A DNA stretch of 64,000 nucleotides. Source: Chimonanthus salicifolius. Its lineage: Eukaryota; Streptophyta; Magnoliopsida; Laurales; Calycanthaceae. This document shows, piece after piece, positions 1-11,320 of the stretch. Where the stretch lies: assembly GCA_013350335.1 (NCBI GenBank), contig CM023538.1, forward strand, positions 47,858,201 through 47,922,200. Direction: 5' to 3'. The notes below the pieces were generated by a model. That model was not told the DNA's origin. It ran no database searches and worked only from the letters and a program-made list of their open reading frames with translations. How positions within the stretch are numbered: position 1 is the first letter of the stretch; every line of letters begins with the position of its first letter. The position numbers and the translations under genes are program-made.

Positions 1-58
1 TTCTCAGGTCGCGTCATGCGGGCCGAGCCAAAACCTGACCCAAGTTGCATCCTTAGGT
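1..58. repeat. End of a dispersed repeat (copy 1)
   Basis: This stretch reads as the end of a repeat found again near 3.34–3.80 kb and 9.37–9.87 kb. The shared signature is GGCCGAGCC followed by a 'CTGACCCAAGTTGCA' segment and a decayed 'CCTTAG/CCCTAA' terminus. Only the right part lies in the window. It has no coding capacity. The class is unknown; a non-autonomous DNA transposon is possible. Confidence 0.35.
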
Positions 59-60
59 AG

Positions 61-305
61 AGAGGTGAAAATGAGAGTAATCCCTTTTTACCCTGTTTGA
101 TAATGAAGGAAAGTGGAAAGAAAACCACAGTTTCCTTTTCCATGTACAAATCTGAAAACCCATCAAAGCTGCATTTGGACAGGGAGAGGTGAAAATGACA
201 GTAACCCCTTTTTACCCTGTTTGATAATAAAGGAAAGTGGTAAGAAAATCTCAAGTTTCCTTTTCCATGTACGATTCTAAAAACTCTTTCACTGCAGTAT
301 ATAAT
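61..305. repeat. Tandem duplication, ~124-bp unit, two copies
   Basis: A unit beginning AGAGGTGAAAATGA starts at 61 and again at 185. Both copies continue through 'CCCTTTTTACCCTGTTTGATAA' -like sequence, an AAAGTGG tract and TTTCCTTTTCCATGTAC. Copies differ by scattered substitutions, so the duplication is not brand new. The TTTACCC..TTTGATAA part resembles the MITE at 10137–10330, so the unit may itself be MITE-derived. From 306 to 661 I see no feature. Confidence 0.7.
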
Positions 306-661
306 CACTTTATATCTTTATTAGGATGAACTTTTTTCCTCTTATCAAACATAAACAAATCCTGCAAAATTTACCTCACCCAAATAGAACCCAAGTAATC
401 AAGAAATAAATCCCCTTAATTATTTCGTCTACACTTTCCTACTTGTGATTTTCAAGTAGCTAATTCATGCAATCAAATATTGAAACCATTCGCCGCAGAG
501 AATTATCCAAAACATTCTTCCGAAAATTGTACCGTAAATAAAAGATGTGTATATTTTTCCATCACCGACATAACTACACAGCAATCCCCTCTTTATTCAT
601 TGGCATACAGTTCTTGCCTGAATTTGGCAGAGGTAACTCCAAAAAGGAAAAAAATAAATAA

Positions 662-1279
662 TTATACTGCTTCCATGTTTAAGGCATTTCTATCAGCAGC
701 AGTGGTTTGCTCCATGGCTTTTTCACGGTAGACGAAGAAGAAGTAAAATGTGAGTAGGCTGCTGCTCACAGTCAAGCCCCAAACCCAAACCCAAACCCAA
801 ACCCAGGCCACGCTCAACTGCAAAATCGTCGAGATTCGATAAGCAAGCATAACGTTCAGTGTCGTTGCAAGCACCCATATGGGGACCTTCAGCCTCTCCC
901 TTGTCTTCGAGTTCTCCGGCAACCGGTCGAAAACATGTATGCACCAAAGGAAGAACAAGAGAATTCCATAGAACGAGAAGATGAAGATTAGAGCTAGAAT
1001 ATCTTCGCGCAATCTAATGGCGGAAGAAACAGTGTTGATGGTCAAGAAGCCTATGGTAAGTATGTTTAAAAAGGTGGATTGGGAATCATGTTTTCGGCTC
1101 TCTGTCTCTGCAATTGAGTTAACTGGTCCATATCTCATTTCTAATTGGCACAGAGCGTGGAAGAGAGAAAGAGAGAGTAGAACATGCGAAGTGTATTCTG
1201 AACTCAACAATGGCTATTATTTATTGTGTGATAACTCGGATCTTGGTGAGCAAGGCTTGACCATTTCCGTGGACTTCAT
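662..1279 (-). pseudogene. Small multi-pass membrane protein, frame broken by two adjacent stops
   Basis: A minus-strand frame runs from an ATG at 1279 to a TAA at 662 (205 codons). Codons 21 and 22 are TAA and TAG (1214–1219), yet the frame looks coding on both sides. The first downstream ATG is in the middle of the first hydrophobic stretch (about 1137). The protein shows hydrophobic segments around VLLSLSLFHALC, the ILTIGFLTINTVSSAI stretch, ILALIFIFSFYGILLFFLWC, and a C-terminal pair; I count about four membrane spans. A hexanucleotide repeat at 777–804 encodes alternating Trp-Val in a predicted span. I do not recognise the family. It could be a recent pseudogene, or a gene whose true first exon lies upstream and splices past the stops. 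No neighbour suggests a role. Confidence 0.5.
777..804. repeat. CCCAAA hexanucleotide microsatellite inside the reading frame
   Basis: About four and a half CCCAAA/CCCAAAC units lie in phase with the minus-strand frame. They read as TTTGGG and encode a Trp-Val run. The unit resembles a telomere-type repeat, but the array is far too short to be an interstitial telomere block. Unit-number changes would lengthen or shorten the membrane span without shifting frame. Confidence 0.8.
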
Positions 1280-1962
1280 CCTTTGAAGGTAACAATTTTC
1301 ATTGGTTATTCACAAACACAAGCAATCAAAGATTCAAGGAAAGAATCAAAGAAAGTCCTCAATTCACATCAACGCGGAGAAATGACCCGATGCCCACTCT
1401 ATGGTGGGTATGGGTATGAAATCAAAGTTCGATGAAATTGGACTCGGATACGTCTAAAATGGTTCACGAAAGCCATGACCTTTTAATTAATGTAAATCAA
1501 TATTAATGCCATTTACTTAGTTTAAAATGATTATTGATAAGTCATTAACTTATATATATTGATATCATACAATGCCAACCCCTACAGTTCAATTTTGTTA
1601 AAAAATAATCTGAAAGAACTCAAATGTATAGGAATCCTGTGGTGGGACCACTTTATCTATTTGAGATAGATCTGGTAAATTACATCATTCATACACAATT
1701 TGAAAGGACTTCAGTTCACATGGAAAGACATACAATCTTAACCCTCAAGGATCTTCTTGTGAAAGATTCGGTAGAAAAGAATTGGATAATCAAAATATAT
1801 CTTTTAATTGGAGTGGTTGTGTACAATGGATGAATCTAATATCTTGTGTATACTGTATATTACATATTGAACCTTTTTTCTTGATTTTGTGGTGTGCATA
1901 AACCTCAATCACTACCGTATCTTATAAAATTGAAAAATAAATTAAAATGACTTTGGAGTGAG
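1280..1962. other. Non-coding, no feature seen
   Basis: AT-rich DNA upstream of the membrane-protein frame. The first 100 bases would hold its promoter, but no clear TATA box or other element stands out. Confidence 0.5.
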
Positions 1963-2315
1963 CAGGGCCGTCTTGACACAAGTTGAGGCCTAAGGCAAAA
2001 ATTTAAAATGGGGTCTTTTGGGTATTTAACATATTATTATAAGTAATATTTAATTAAAATTTTAATTATATATAATAAAAATAATATATCTAAATTCTAT
2101 TTTTCTTACTTTTTGAGAAGCAAAATTACTAAATAAATTTTTCTATTCAAATTTTGCTAAAAAATCATTTTCAATTGATAATATGACTAATTCACTTAAT
2201 CTTTCTTGTGATATTGTTGATCGTAGGTAAGATTTTATCAATTTTAGTTTTGAAAAACTTCTTTCTGCAAAAGCAATTGTTATCGGCAATGTTATAAGAA
2301 TCAAACCGTCTCCCT
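1963..2315 (-). mobile_element. hAT transposon remnant: transposase C-terminus and one terminus
   Basis: The plus-strand sequence starts with CAGGGCCGTC at 1963, a typical hAT-type terminus, followed by 'GAGGCCTAAGGC'. Read on the minus strand, 2310 to about 2150 encodes residues AERSFSKLKLIKSYLRST, then SQERLSELVILSIENDFL and a stop. This matches the C-terminal dimerisation region of hAT transposases of the zinc-finger MYM/TTF-type group. Only this end survives. The opposite terminus and the DDE catalytic core are not seen, so the copy cannot be autonomous. Sequence at 3325–3365 (GGGCCTAAGGCGGCTGAGG) might be the far side of the same element after internal decay. Confidence 0.7.
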
Positions 2316-3335
2316 TGGAAGGTTAGGCTAAACAAGGTCCAACCACGGTCAAACCCGGTCAAACCCGTGCTATGAATATTATATTATAAATAATAATAAA
2401 TTATTGATTAATGTTTAATTCATGAGTTGGAATAAAATTTAGAGTAAACAATTTTTTTTATGAAAAATTAAAGTATGACTTTTACTAGGAAAATCAAGTG
2501 ATTAAAAATTGAATTTTAGGTTCAGTTGTTTATCTTCTTATGGTTTACCATATATAATTTTAATTCAACATTATTTTGTTATGAATCATATTAAAATAAT
2601 TAAAAAGAAAAAAGAAAATACACGAGTTGTAGTTATATATATATAAAGGCTAAATAGACTGAAAGTCGATTGACTTTTGTAACTTTTTGTAAAATCATAA
2701 TAAAAAATTTAGCTTCGGTCGCTCTGGTAGGCAGATATATATTATATGTGTTCAGATTTATTAATGTATCGCGAGTTTGACGAGTCTCAAATTTAAATTG
2801 AAAAATAAACGTACTCAAATACCAAAATTCTACACTATATAATCTATTACTGTTCTTAATATTATTATAAAATTATAAATAGACAACAAATAATCATATA
2901 ATTACTTTTTATTTGAATTACCCATTTTATAAATTTATATCAAATGAAAAACCTTAAAAATGAATTGAATTTTCCCATTTAACTAATCTAGAACCACATT
3001 TTATTGGATCAAATATTTTGCCTCCCAAGTATTCTATTTATTTATTTATATTTATAAAAAAATAAATGAGATTATAAAAAGATAATCTTTAAAACCTCTA
3101 AAATTGGTAATGTTTAAAAAAAAAAAAAAACTAAAAAGGTGCTCACGACTCACGAGAGAGCTCCGTAAAATAAGCTCAGGTTAGAGCTTCTTCACGTGTG
3201 ATTTTTTTGTTTTATCTTATTCTTCTCTCCCTCACCCCTCTCTCTTTGCTAACGGTGATAACCCTCAAAATCTTAGCAGCCGCCGCTCTCTGAGAGGATG
3301 ACTAAAGCTTGTGTTTGGGGATTTCAAAAACTGAG
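2316..3335. other. AT-rich non-coding stretch
   Basis: No open frame of note. It contains short poly(A/T) runs and, at 3190–3300, a pyrimidine-rich tract with CTCTCC and CCGCCGC that looks like 5'-leader DNA but leads into no recognisable gene. Confidence 0.4.
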
Positions 3336-3339
3336 GGCC

Positions 3340-3797
3340 TAAGGCGGCTGAGGAGCAATTTCGGCTTGGCATAATCTGAGCCAGAATGAAAAAAATCCAA
3401 AATAATCGAGTTTCGATTGACCCGGGAATTGATTGGGGTCATGTTCGATTTCAAATATCATGCCTGGATTAGAAATCGAGTCTGCCCCAAGGTTAATACA
3501 TAAAAGCCCGATTTTAGTCCAAAAGCTTAAATTTGAGCCACATTTATATCATATATAATTTTTATTTTATAAAAAATACAAAATTTTCCTTGTAGACCTA
3601 AAAAAATACTCTAGCCTTTTAGTTCACATGTACATTTTGGGTTTGAAACCAGCCTCAATCCTTTCACATACAAATTCAGGTCGGGCTTGAGTTTGAATAG
3701 TACAGGTTAACTTCGGCTCGCATCCTTAAATTGCAATTCTGGCCCAATTTTAAATAGGCCCAAAACCTGGCATGATTCACCCAAGTTGCTGCCCTAA
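3340..3797. repeat. Dispersed repeat, copy 2
   Basis: This shares an ordered set of blocks with 9370–9866: TTGGGG after 'CGATTGACCC' -like sequence, 'AAAAGCCCGATTTTAGTCC' / 'GAAACCCAAGTTTAGCC', a central AT-rich block, 'GAGCTCAAATTCGGC'-like sequence, 'AATTTTAAATAGGCCCAAAA', and a right end 'CACCCAAGTTGCTGCCCTAA'. Spacing and order are conserved although bases have diverged. There is no coding capacity. It is probably an old non-autonomous element; the class is unresolved. Confidence 0.5.
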
Positions 3798-6700
3798 TTG
3801 GATCCAAAATAGTTTGTCTCATTTTCTTTAATTACTGTGTGGGGAATTTTAGAATGGCAAGGTAATCCCTTCTTCGTAAGTCAATCATCGAAAGAGAAAA
3901 GTAGTTTTAAGTGAGATGTTGACCTGCATACTGGGTCACGTACTATTATCGACTTTCCTAAGTATGAGCCCACCAAATGACATGGCAAGAGACCTGTTGA
4001 AATGGTCTTCTCTTCAAGTCATATTTTTAAAGCTTCAAAAGTTTGTCATTTTAAAAATCTTTTTAATCCCTAAACTTTATTGCCTTTAAAATATGACTTA
4101 AGCAATCCGACTAAGATGATTTTTGTTAGACAATCTATTGAAAGAAAAGACCATTGTAATGTGTCAATCACTACCTCATTTGATGAGCTCCATGTTTAGA
4201 TGTGCAAGACAATACCATACAAGCTAGTCCGCATGTGATCACCTGTAGAAAGTTAAAACCTAAAATACTCCTCTTTTTGGACTCTCAAGTATGTTTAGCA
4301 ACCAAGAGATAATAAGGTAGGAGATTTCAAAACTAAGAAAGTGGGAGAAAATCAATTAGGTTAGAATATTGGCATTTGGTAACCATATCAATGTGCTGTG
4401 AAATTTTGGTAGATTCAAATATTTCTGTTTGGCATATATTTTGAAGATTTTGATATTTTAAATTTTTTACAAAGTGTACCCATTCACACAGAAACTATTA
4501 AAGTTATTTAAAAAGATTCATTAACATTTATATTATCATGTCTACTTATTTTTAATTACAACTATTAATTAATAGTTAAACAAAAATTCTAGAAACTCAT
4601 CCAAGTTTCTCGATTCAATTGGATTTTAAGTTGAGTCCAAATTTTGAATTTTTGAACACAGGGACACATTATGCTTACACAATTGAATCATCAAATTCTT
4701 GTCACTTAAATTAGATTAAATGACGTTTTATATTGAGATGGGGCTGATTAACCCTACAAAGTAAAAGACGTTATTCTTGATATGAGAATTTAAAAGAAGA
4801 TAGTCTAATTAAACATATTAAAGCCAATACATTTAAACTAACTAAATTTCAACTTCTTTATTAGTTATCAAAATTATTTGCTTAAATCAAATTGGTAAAA
4901 AACTTATGTAAAATTAATATCATAATCATAATATTGATAATCAATAACTTCTTCTGTTACAATCATTTTTCCTAATAAATTAATACAATATTAAAATTAA
5001 ATTGTTAACATGACTCATTTATGCCATATTCTAGTGTTCCCTTTTTTTAAAAAAAGAAAAAACCCTCTAATAAGACTTTTTCTATGGAGACTAAACATGG
5101 AGACTTCCCTTTAAATAGATATTGGACTTCACGTAGTTGTGTGTAATGTAAAGACCATATAGTTTATTGTCTATGAAGTTTCAACTCTATTTATTCATTC
5201 TATCCATTCATTTTAAACTTTAAAAATATAATAACTTGTACTCGTTCAAATATAAAGGTCAACATCATATGAATCATATTATCAATTAATAGTAAAACAT
5301 TATATACTTACATAAATATAATTATCTATCAAATGCACCCAATCAAAGTGGAGTTAGGAATGTCTCTCGCTACTAACCATATTGTGGGACTGATGTAATA
5401 CTTCATCATAATATCAGAGTTTATTGATTGAGAATCAATCATAGAATCTATTATTATTAAACTTTATGCTCGACAAATCTGAATGACATAACCATAGGAT
5501 CTGAATCAATTAATTCTTGAAACACGGATCAATCTTAATGCGAAAATCATAAACATAATAATAATAAGACATACCCTGATCCATTGATGAAGAAGAGTAA
5601 GGTTTGATCTTCTCTTTGATGTGTTGAGGCTTCCTGAAATCCAAAAAGAAGAGAAAACACCCACTTTGGAGCTTCTACCTCTTTTCTCTTTAATGCTCTC
5701 TCCCAATTTCATGAATAGTATTTTTGATACTGAGGTTGTCTTCAGTTGATGGATAATTATGGAGAGAGATCATTTTATAGGTAAAGGGAGGACCTCCAAG
5801 GCAATTAGAACTTTCCATTCCTACTTCTCATCAAAATAGAAAACTAATCCTCTTCAGAACTCTCCTAAAATAGGCTTTTCTTATTTAAAAACAGTTTTCC
5901 TAATTTAAAATCCTCTTTGAAGTGGCTAAAGTGTAATAGAGAGCTGGAGACTCATCCTAAGGTCTGTGTCTCTCTGAAAAATGAAGACCAAAATCTATTC
6001 AAATTGGAAGATTGACGTATAAAGGGTATGCCTGAAAATTTCAATCTCCTCCTTTTTTTAGAAGATTAGATTTTATTTTCTCATTTACCAGATGGAAGAA
6101 ATTTAATATACAGGTACAAAAAGATCAGAACTTTCAATACATTGAAGTAGGACACACATATCACAAGTGGACCCCCTTCCATTTTTAATTATTTATTTAT
6201 TTTTCTAGTTAGCAAATTGGTAGGTGTCTTATTCTTCGTTTTGTGTTGTGATCGGTCTCCTAATGTGTCATGGATTCCCATATGTATGTAGTTAGAAGGG
6301 TTTTGTTTCTCAAAATATTGTAATGAAATCAGAAATTAATTAGTTTCTCTCTCTTCTATCTTTCTTCTTGTTTGCTGTAGGTGACGGATCTGTATTTCTG
6401 TTGGATCGAAGAGCCGGTGTGCATCGCTCTCGCATCATACATGATTATCGAACACTATCGTACATGAAATGAACTATATTATTTTGATGGAGCCATTAAT
6501 ATTGCAATGTGATATTTATTGGAAATACATTTTTTAATTTTAAAGTTTATTAAATTTATTTTAATCGCATTAGTTAAGTTATAATTTCCAATTTATAAAA
6601 TTTAAAATTAGTAGTGATTTAATATGCTGAAAATTTGAGATATTTAAAAGATATAATTTGATAGATCCAATAAAAATGTTCCTGTGTTCGTTCAATCTTC

Positions 6701-7876
6701 AAATATTGACCTTTTAATAGACTAACCATTTTCACTACTAGTTAACTCAACGATAAAAAATTATATTGATCAATCTATGAGAGAGTGTGGACTGCTCTCT
6801 GTCTTAGTCGTTATTCAATTGGGATTTTTTTAAAAAGACCCTATCATTTAAGTTTATTTGGAAAAAGTCTCCCAATTTTATAATTCAATAGAAGTCACTA
6901 ATTTCTTATTAGAAATTTAATAGGACCTATAACTATGTTAACTAAAGGTCAACTTCCTTTTGTAAATTATCGCACATAGTTTATACCAAGTGAAATATTT
7001 TCTAAAATCTTTATGAGATAGTATTTTCATCTATTTTATTTTTTACATCAATTATATGTTGAGTAATTGGCATACTTCTAATTTGATCATAATCAGAGCT
7101 ATTTTCACCCTTAGATTAAAACTAAGAGTGCCTGCCAACTTTGATTTTTAAAAATTTAATGCTCTAGTTGTCTGCTTTAGTTGGTTTTTAACCCATAAAA
7201 TTATTTTTCATCGCTATCCTCAATAACTGGTATTCACCTTCAAGTGAGTCTCACGATACACATTAAAACAATCTTAAGGAAAAAATAATTTACCATTAAT
7301 GAAGGGACTTTTATAGAATATTTATAAAAAACTAAGGGCCTTTTTAATTATGAAAAATATACAGGTTTTTTTAAAATAAATTCAAAGATAAAAGACCATA
7401 TTAGATAAAGCCCTATTCAATTTTAGATTTTTTAATAGAAGTTTATATTGCGGGGACCAAAAGGCTCATTAATTAAAATATATCAGTAGTGAAACAGAAC
7501 ATCTTACAACGGTATTTCTGGTAAGCTCAATCAATGCTTATGCCTTTTAGAAAGTAATACAATATATAGCATTCTATATATATTAAAGTCTTGGGATTCT
7601 CTATTATGAAGAAAAAAAAAAAGCATTCTACATATTATACAATTATATTTAGTTCAAATTAGCCTTTCTAAAATCTACTAACATCTGATTTACTGTTGAG
7701 AAGTAGATAGTCAAATTTTAAATTAATGTCTTCACATAATTTATTTTATAATCTTAAATTTATATAAAATTAATTTTAATAATACATTCTTTCATTTAAT
7801 AAAATCATGTGCAATTTGATCGTGTGTTCTCTTGTAATTTTGAAAAGCTTGTACGGTGGAGATTATGTTGCACAAG
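3798..7876. other. Intergenic AT-rich DNA, ~4 kb
   Basis: I see no coding region, RNA gene or bounded repeat here. At 5330–5950 there is a less AT-rich stretch with polypyrimidine and CTCTCCC motifs that could be transposon-derived leader DNA, but no termini or duplicated flanks support that. Confidence 0.45.
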
Positions 7877-7964
7877 TGGTGGAAAATTCGGACACCCTGA
7901 GACATCGGCTGACATCTCGGTGGTGGAAAATTCGGACACCCTGAGACATCGGCTGACATCTCGG
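7877..7964. repeat. Perfect 44-bp tandem duplication
   Basis: The 44-base unit starting TGGTGGAAAATTCGG at 7877 is repeated without change from 7921 to 7964. Lack of divergence suggests a recent slippage or break-repair event. It sits at the edge of a region rich in GATATCGGCC-type sequence (8065–8260). Confidence 0.9.
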
Positions 7965-8064
7965 CCAATAAATTTCTCTCTCCTTTTTTGTTTTTTTTTA
8001 AATATCGGTATTTTTTTCTGAATTAAAAAATAAATAAATAACTCAAAAGGAAGCTGGTTTGTTT

Positions 8065-8275
8065 TTTAAAAATTTGAAAATGAAAATATCGGTCAATATC
8101 TGGGCCAATATTGGTCCAATATCGGCCGAGATATCAACTCAGGCCCACCATTGTTTTAATTTTTTTTTTAAAAAAAAACACCTATATTATGAATATTGAC
8201 TGATATCACCGATATATATCGGCCTATATATCAGCCATATCGATCGATAAATACTATATATATATATATATATAT
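8065..8275. repeat. Self-complementary ATCGGCC/GATATC-rich repeat with (TA)n
   Basis: The stretch repeats short near-palindromes such as ATATCGGCCGAGATAT and ATCGATCGAT, then ends in a TA microsatellite (about 8254–8273). A similar GATATCGATCGAT-rich block lies at 36830–36970. Both contain a 'GGCCCACCATT' / 'GGGTCCACCATT' segment, so they are probably copies of one palindromic repeat, perhaps a foldback element. Confidence 0.5.
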
Positions 8276-8739
8276 GACTTAGTGGCTCTACTAACAAAAA
8301 AAACGGTTCTTCAATTAGAATTTGACAAATAAGAAAATAAAAAATAAAATAACTTAATTAGCTTCCTTCCGCTCCAAGCAAACTTTAAGATGGAGACAAA
8401 CATCTACTTCCTTTGACTAACCAAACTTGAATTATAAGGAAATAATTTCTTTCCTAAAGATGTGGACCGTGTAAATGGGTACTTGGAAGCCGAAATATAA
8501 AAATAAGGCCTTGACCCATCATATATAGGGCTTGGATTACTGAAAACCTAAATTAAGATCCATTAACTATTTCAAAGTAGCCTTTTTATCCATCAATTTT
8601 TTATAAAATTCAAGGATGGTAAACCCAATTCTCTATTTTTTTATAGATGCATTTATTATTTTAGATGCACTTAGCATAAAAAAATTATGAAGCGGACCTT
8701 TAGGAGCAAAACTTTAAGGTCTTAAAAAATTATAAACTG

Positions 8740-9300
8740 TTCAACTTGATTCATTTATTAAAGAGGTTGACATGAAATAATTTTAGATGAGTTTACATAA
8801 CCTGACCCATTTATTAAATAGATTAAACAAACTCAACTAAACTTTAATAAGTTAACCCAACTTAACCCATTTACAAAGTGGGTCAATCCAAAGGGTCCTA
8901 ATCCACTTGATCAATGTAGATGATCAAGTTTAAATGAGTTAACCAACTTGACTCATTTATTAAAAGCCTGACTAACTTGGTCATACCAAACTTGACCCAC
9001 TTATTAAATGAGTTGGCTAATCCTGAGGGTTGATCCTACTCATACATGACCCACACGTAAATTTAAAAAAAAAAGTCTTTATCACACAAGTTAAACGGAT
9101 CCAAGTATTCAAATAAGCTTCCCATATATGAAATGGCTGACCTAACCCAAACTATTTATGGGTTGATCCCACTCAAAGCGACCCATTTTTTAAATAGGTT
9201 ATTCCAACCTGAATAATTCTAAATAGGCCAATCTGATCCACAGTTTAAATAACTTATTTATTAAATGAGTCAACCTACTTAGTTCATTTATTAACGGTAG
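8740..9300. repeat. Degenerate array of ACTTGACCCATTTATTAAAT-type units
   Basis: A motif close to CTTGACCCATTTATTAAA, followed by 'TGAGTTGGCTAA' -like sequence, recurs many times (for example near 8742, 8806, 8953, 8993, 9180 and 9255). Spacing is irregular and copies are diverged. It looks like an old satellite-like or transposon-derived array. No coding potential. Confidence 0.55.
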
Positions 9301-9369
9301 ACCAACATAATAAATATCAATGTTGTCTTATTTATTAAATTAGTTAACTCAACCTCACTCAACATAAGA

Positions 9370-9866
9370 GTGCCACTTAGGTCATGAATAATCCTAGATC
9401 GCTTGAAAGAACTTGAAAAAATTAGGTTTCTAATTGACCCAAGCTCGATTGGGGCCAGGTTTTTAACCAAAAAAATTTGGTACCAAATTAGAATTTGGGC
9501 AAAGCCTAGTACATGAAACCCAAGTTTAGCCTGAAAGTCCAAATTTGAACAACAATTGAGAAAATATAATTTTATTCAATTAATATTTTGTATAAATATA
9601 AAATTTATGTAATATATAATTGAATAATATAAAAGATATTTGTTATTTGTTTCAGGACCAAACAAGCTCAAACACGGATATGTAAACATATACATTTCGA
9701 CTTTGAAATCATGCTTAAGTCTTACAAATAAATTTGTGTTGAGCTCAAATTCGGCTAATTAGGATAACCTACGGTTGTGATTGGGCTGAAGCCCTTTAAA
9801 TGCAATTTAGGCCGAAGCTTCAGTAAATCAAAATCTGACCTGACCCACCTAAGTTGCAGTTCTAAC
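9370..9866. repeat. Dispersed repeat, copy 3
   Basis: Same ordered blocks as 3340–3797. The left part has 'GTGCCACTTAGGTCATG' and the right end 'GACCCACCTAAGTTGCAGTT'. The two ends are roughly inverted (CCACTTAGGT versus the complement of ACCTAAGTTG), which hints at a DNA transposon with decayed terminal inverted repeats. No coding region. Confidence 0.5.
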
Positions 9867-10136
9867 TCGAGATATTTATTAACAAATTTTTCTTCATATA
9901 GATCAGTAGTAAACATGTGAAAACTTTTAAGGTTATAAATCAAATGTCCACTAACCCTTTTCCATCAAAATTCATTTTCATATTAGAATTCATTTTTCCA
10001 GTAATCAGGTATAGAAATATAAGTTATTTCTTTCCACTTTTTTACGTGTGGAAAACATGCACTAAATGTCTTTGCCCTGCCTCATTTAAGGCTCTGGGTT
10101 GGTGTTTTGATCGTTACTAGGGCTGAGTTTGTACGA

Positions 10137-10330
10137 GGGGTATAAGGGTAATGAAATTATCCTTCATTACCCTTGTTTGATAACTAAGAGGTAAGGATAA
10201 AATTTCAAATTTTTTATCCTCATTTCTCACTTTCGAAAACCCTTTTCTTCCAAGGAGTTTTCATATTACCTGGAGTAACTTCTGATCAAGAGTAATTCCA
10301 GATAACCTCTACAAAATTTACCCTAAACCC
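10137..10330. mobile_element. MITE, 194 bp, with 9-bp target duplication
   Basis: The element begins GGGGTATAAGGGTAA and ends with the inverted match TTACCCTAAACCC. Identical 9-bp flanks TTTGTACGA lie at 10128–10136 and 10331–10339, giving a clear target site duplication. A 9-bp duplication points to the Mutator superfamily; hAT (8 bp) is the alternative. It has no coding capacity. It lies about 0.9 kb beyond the stop codon of the [2Fe-2S]/TPR gene. Confidence 0.8.
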
Positions 10331-10439
10331 TTTGTACGACAGAGAGTCGGTGAGGATGGAGTAAGGGGGAAACTAAAGGGTCTGTTGTACAAACCAGGGT
10401 TGCTTGAGAAGGAAGCCCACTCTCAGATCTTTGATTTAA

Positions 10440-10690
10440 ACTGCCTGTTATAAAATGAGTGTCGTCATCAATTAGCGTTGACTTTCTCCATTAGCACCGC
10501 TAATTGCTGAATTTTACTATAATTAATTTTGCCTTTCTTTTTCATTCTTCTATTCTTTTTCTATATTTTATTTTCTTTTTTTGTCACTTGTATTTTGTTT
10601 CTCTATAATTACAATATTCAATTGGTCTCTCCTTGATTGAGGAAGACAGACAAATCTCCAGTGTCAATTTCTAATATCATCAAAAGAGTT
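10440..10690 (+). repeat. Possible LTR end, related to 38.4–38.6 kb
   Basis: The segment around GGTCTCTCCTTGATTG and GAAGACAGACAAATC closely parallels GGGTCTCTCTTCAATTC and GAAGACATACAAATCC at 38530–38570. In the second copy it is followed by a decayed primer-binding-like TGTATCAG. These may be LTR ends of one small retrotransposon family. I could not find paired LTRs or target duplications. Confidence 0.25.
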
Positions 10691-11266
10691 TGCTGGTTTT
10701 GTTGGTGCCAAGAACTCTGAAGATTCACTTCAGGAAGAAGTGGGTACATTTCTTGTGTTGTGTAGCCATTTATTTCTTGTTTTTAAAATGTCTCTGTTGT
10801 AGCTTTAAAGGGACCCTGAACACATCTAACATTGAATTCACCCTTTGACATTGAAAGCTAGATTGTGCACACTGCAATTGTAGATTGTAGTTCCACATAT
10901 AGTTACAAATTTTGAAATGGCTGACCAAAGTAAAAATCATTGGATAATCGACTGCAGAAGGCAGTCCACAAGGGAAGCATGAATGATTATGTTGAGTGAC
11001 AACAATACCATGAAAGGGTAATCAATCTTCATTATTTCTAATCAAGTTGAAGACTTAATAATTGCTTTGGATTATTAGAGTCCACTAATATGCTCAACTA
11101 CACAACCCAGTTACATCGTTCTGGAAACACAAAGCTATTTACAGAAAATGACTCGATGGCTGATTCTAATTTGAAACCTGAAAACAATATGAATCTCGCA
11201 GCCATCTCTTTCCATGCAAAGTTGGATCCACTGTGTAATTAAGAAAACTTCGTTTTTTACAAAGAG

Positions 11267-11320
11267 TTAAGCTGAAATGTTTACTGGGGCAAGTTTCTCT
11301 CGCAGCTTTGCCACCCGTGC
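11267..11320 (-). CDS. [2Fe-2S]/TPR gene, exon 5 and stop
   Basis: After a CCACTTACAG acceptor, 54 bp encode ARVAKLREKLAPVNISA and a TAA stop. This is a typical short, basic end helix after the last TPR. Sequence below 11267 would be the 3' UTR; no single clear polyadenylation signal was chosen. Confidence 0.82.
   Translation of the reverse strand, partial: ARVAKLREKLAPVNISA

Noticed and set aside
777..804. Interstitial telomere block
   Set aside because: Only four to five CCCAAA units, and the unit is not the standard plant CCCTAAA. A short microsatellite explains it.
5330..5950. Endogenous pararetrovirus or LTR segment
   Set aside because: Composition is suggestive of a transcribed leader, but there is no coat, reverse-transcriptase or movement-protein motif and no termini.
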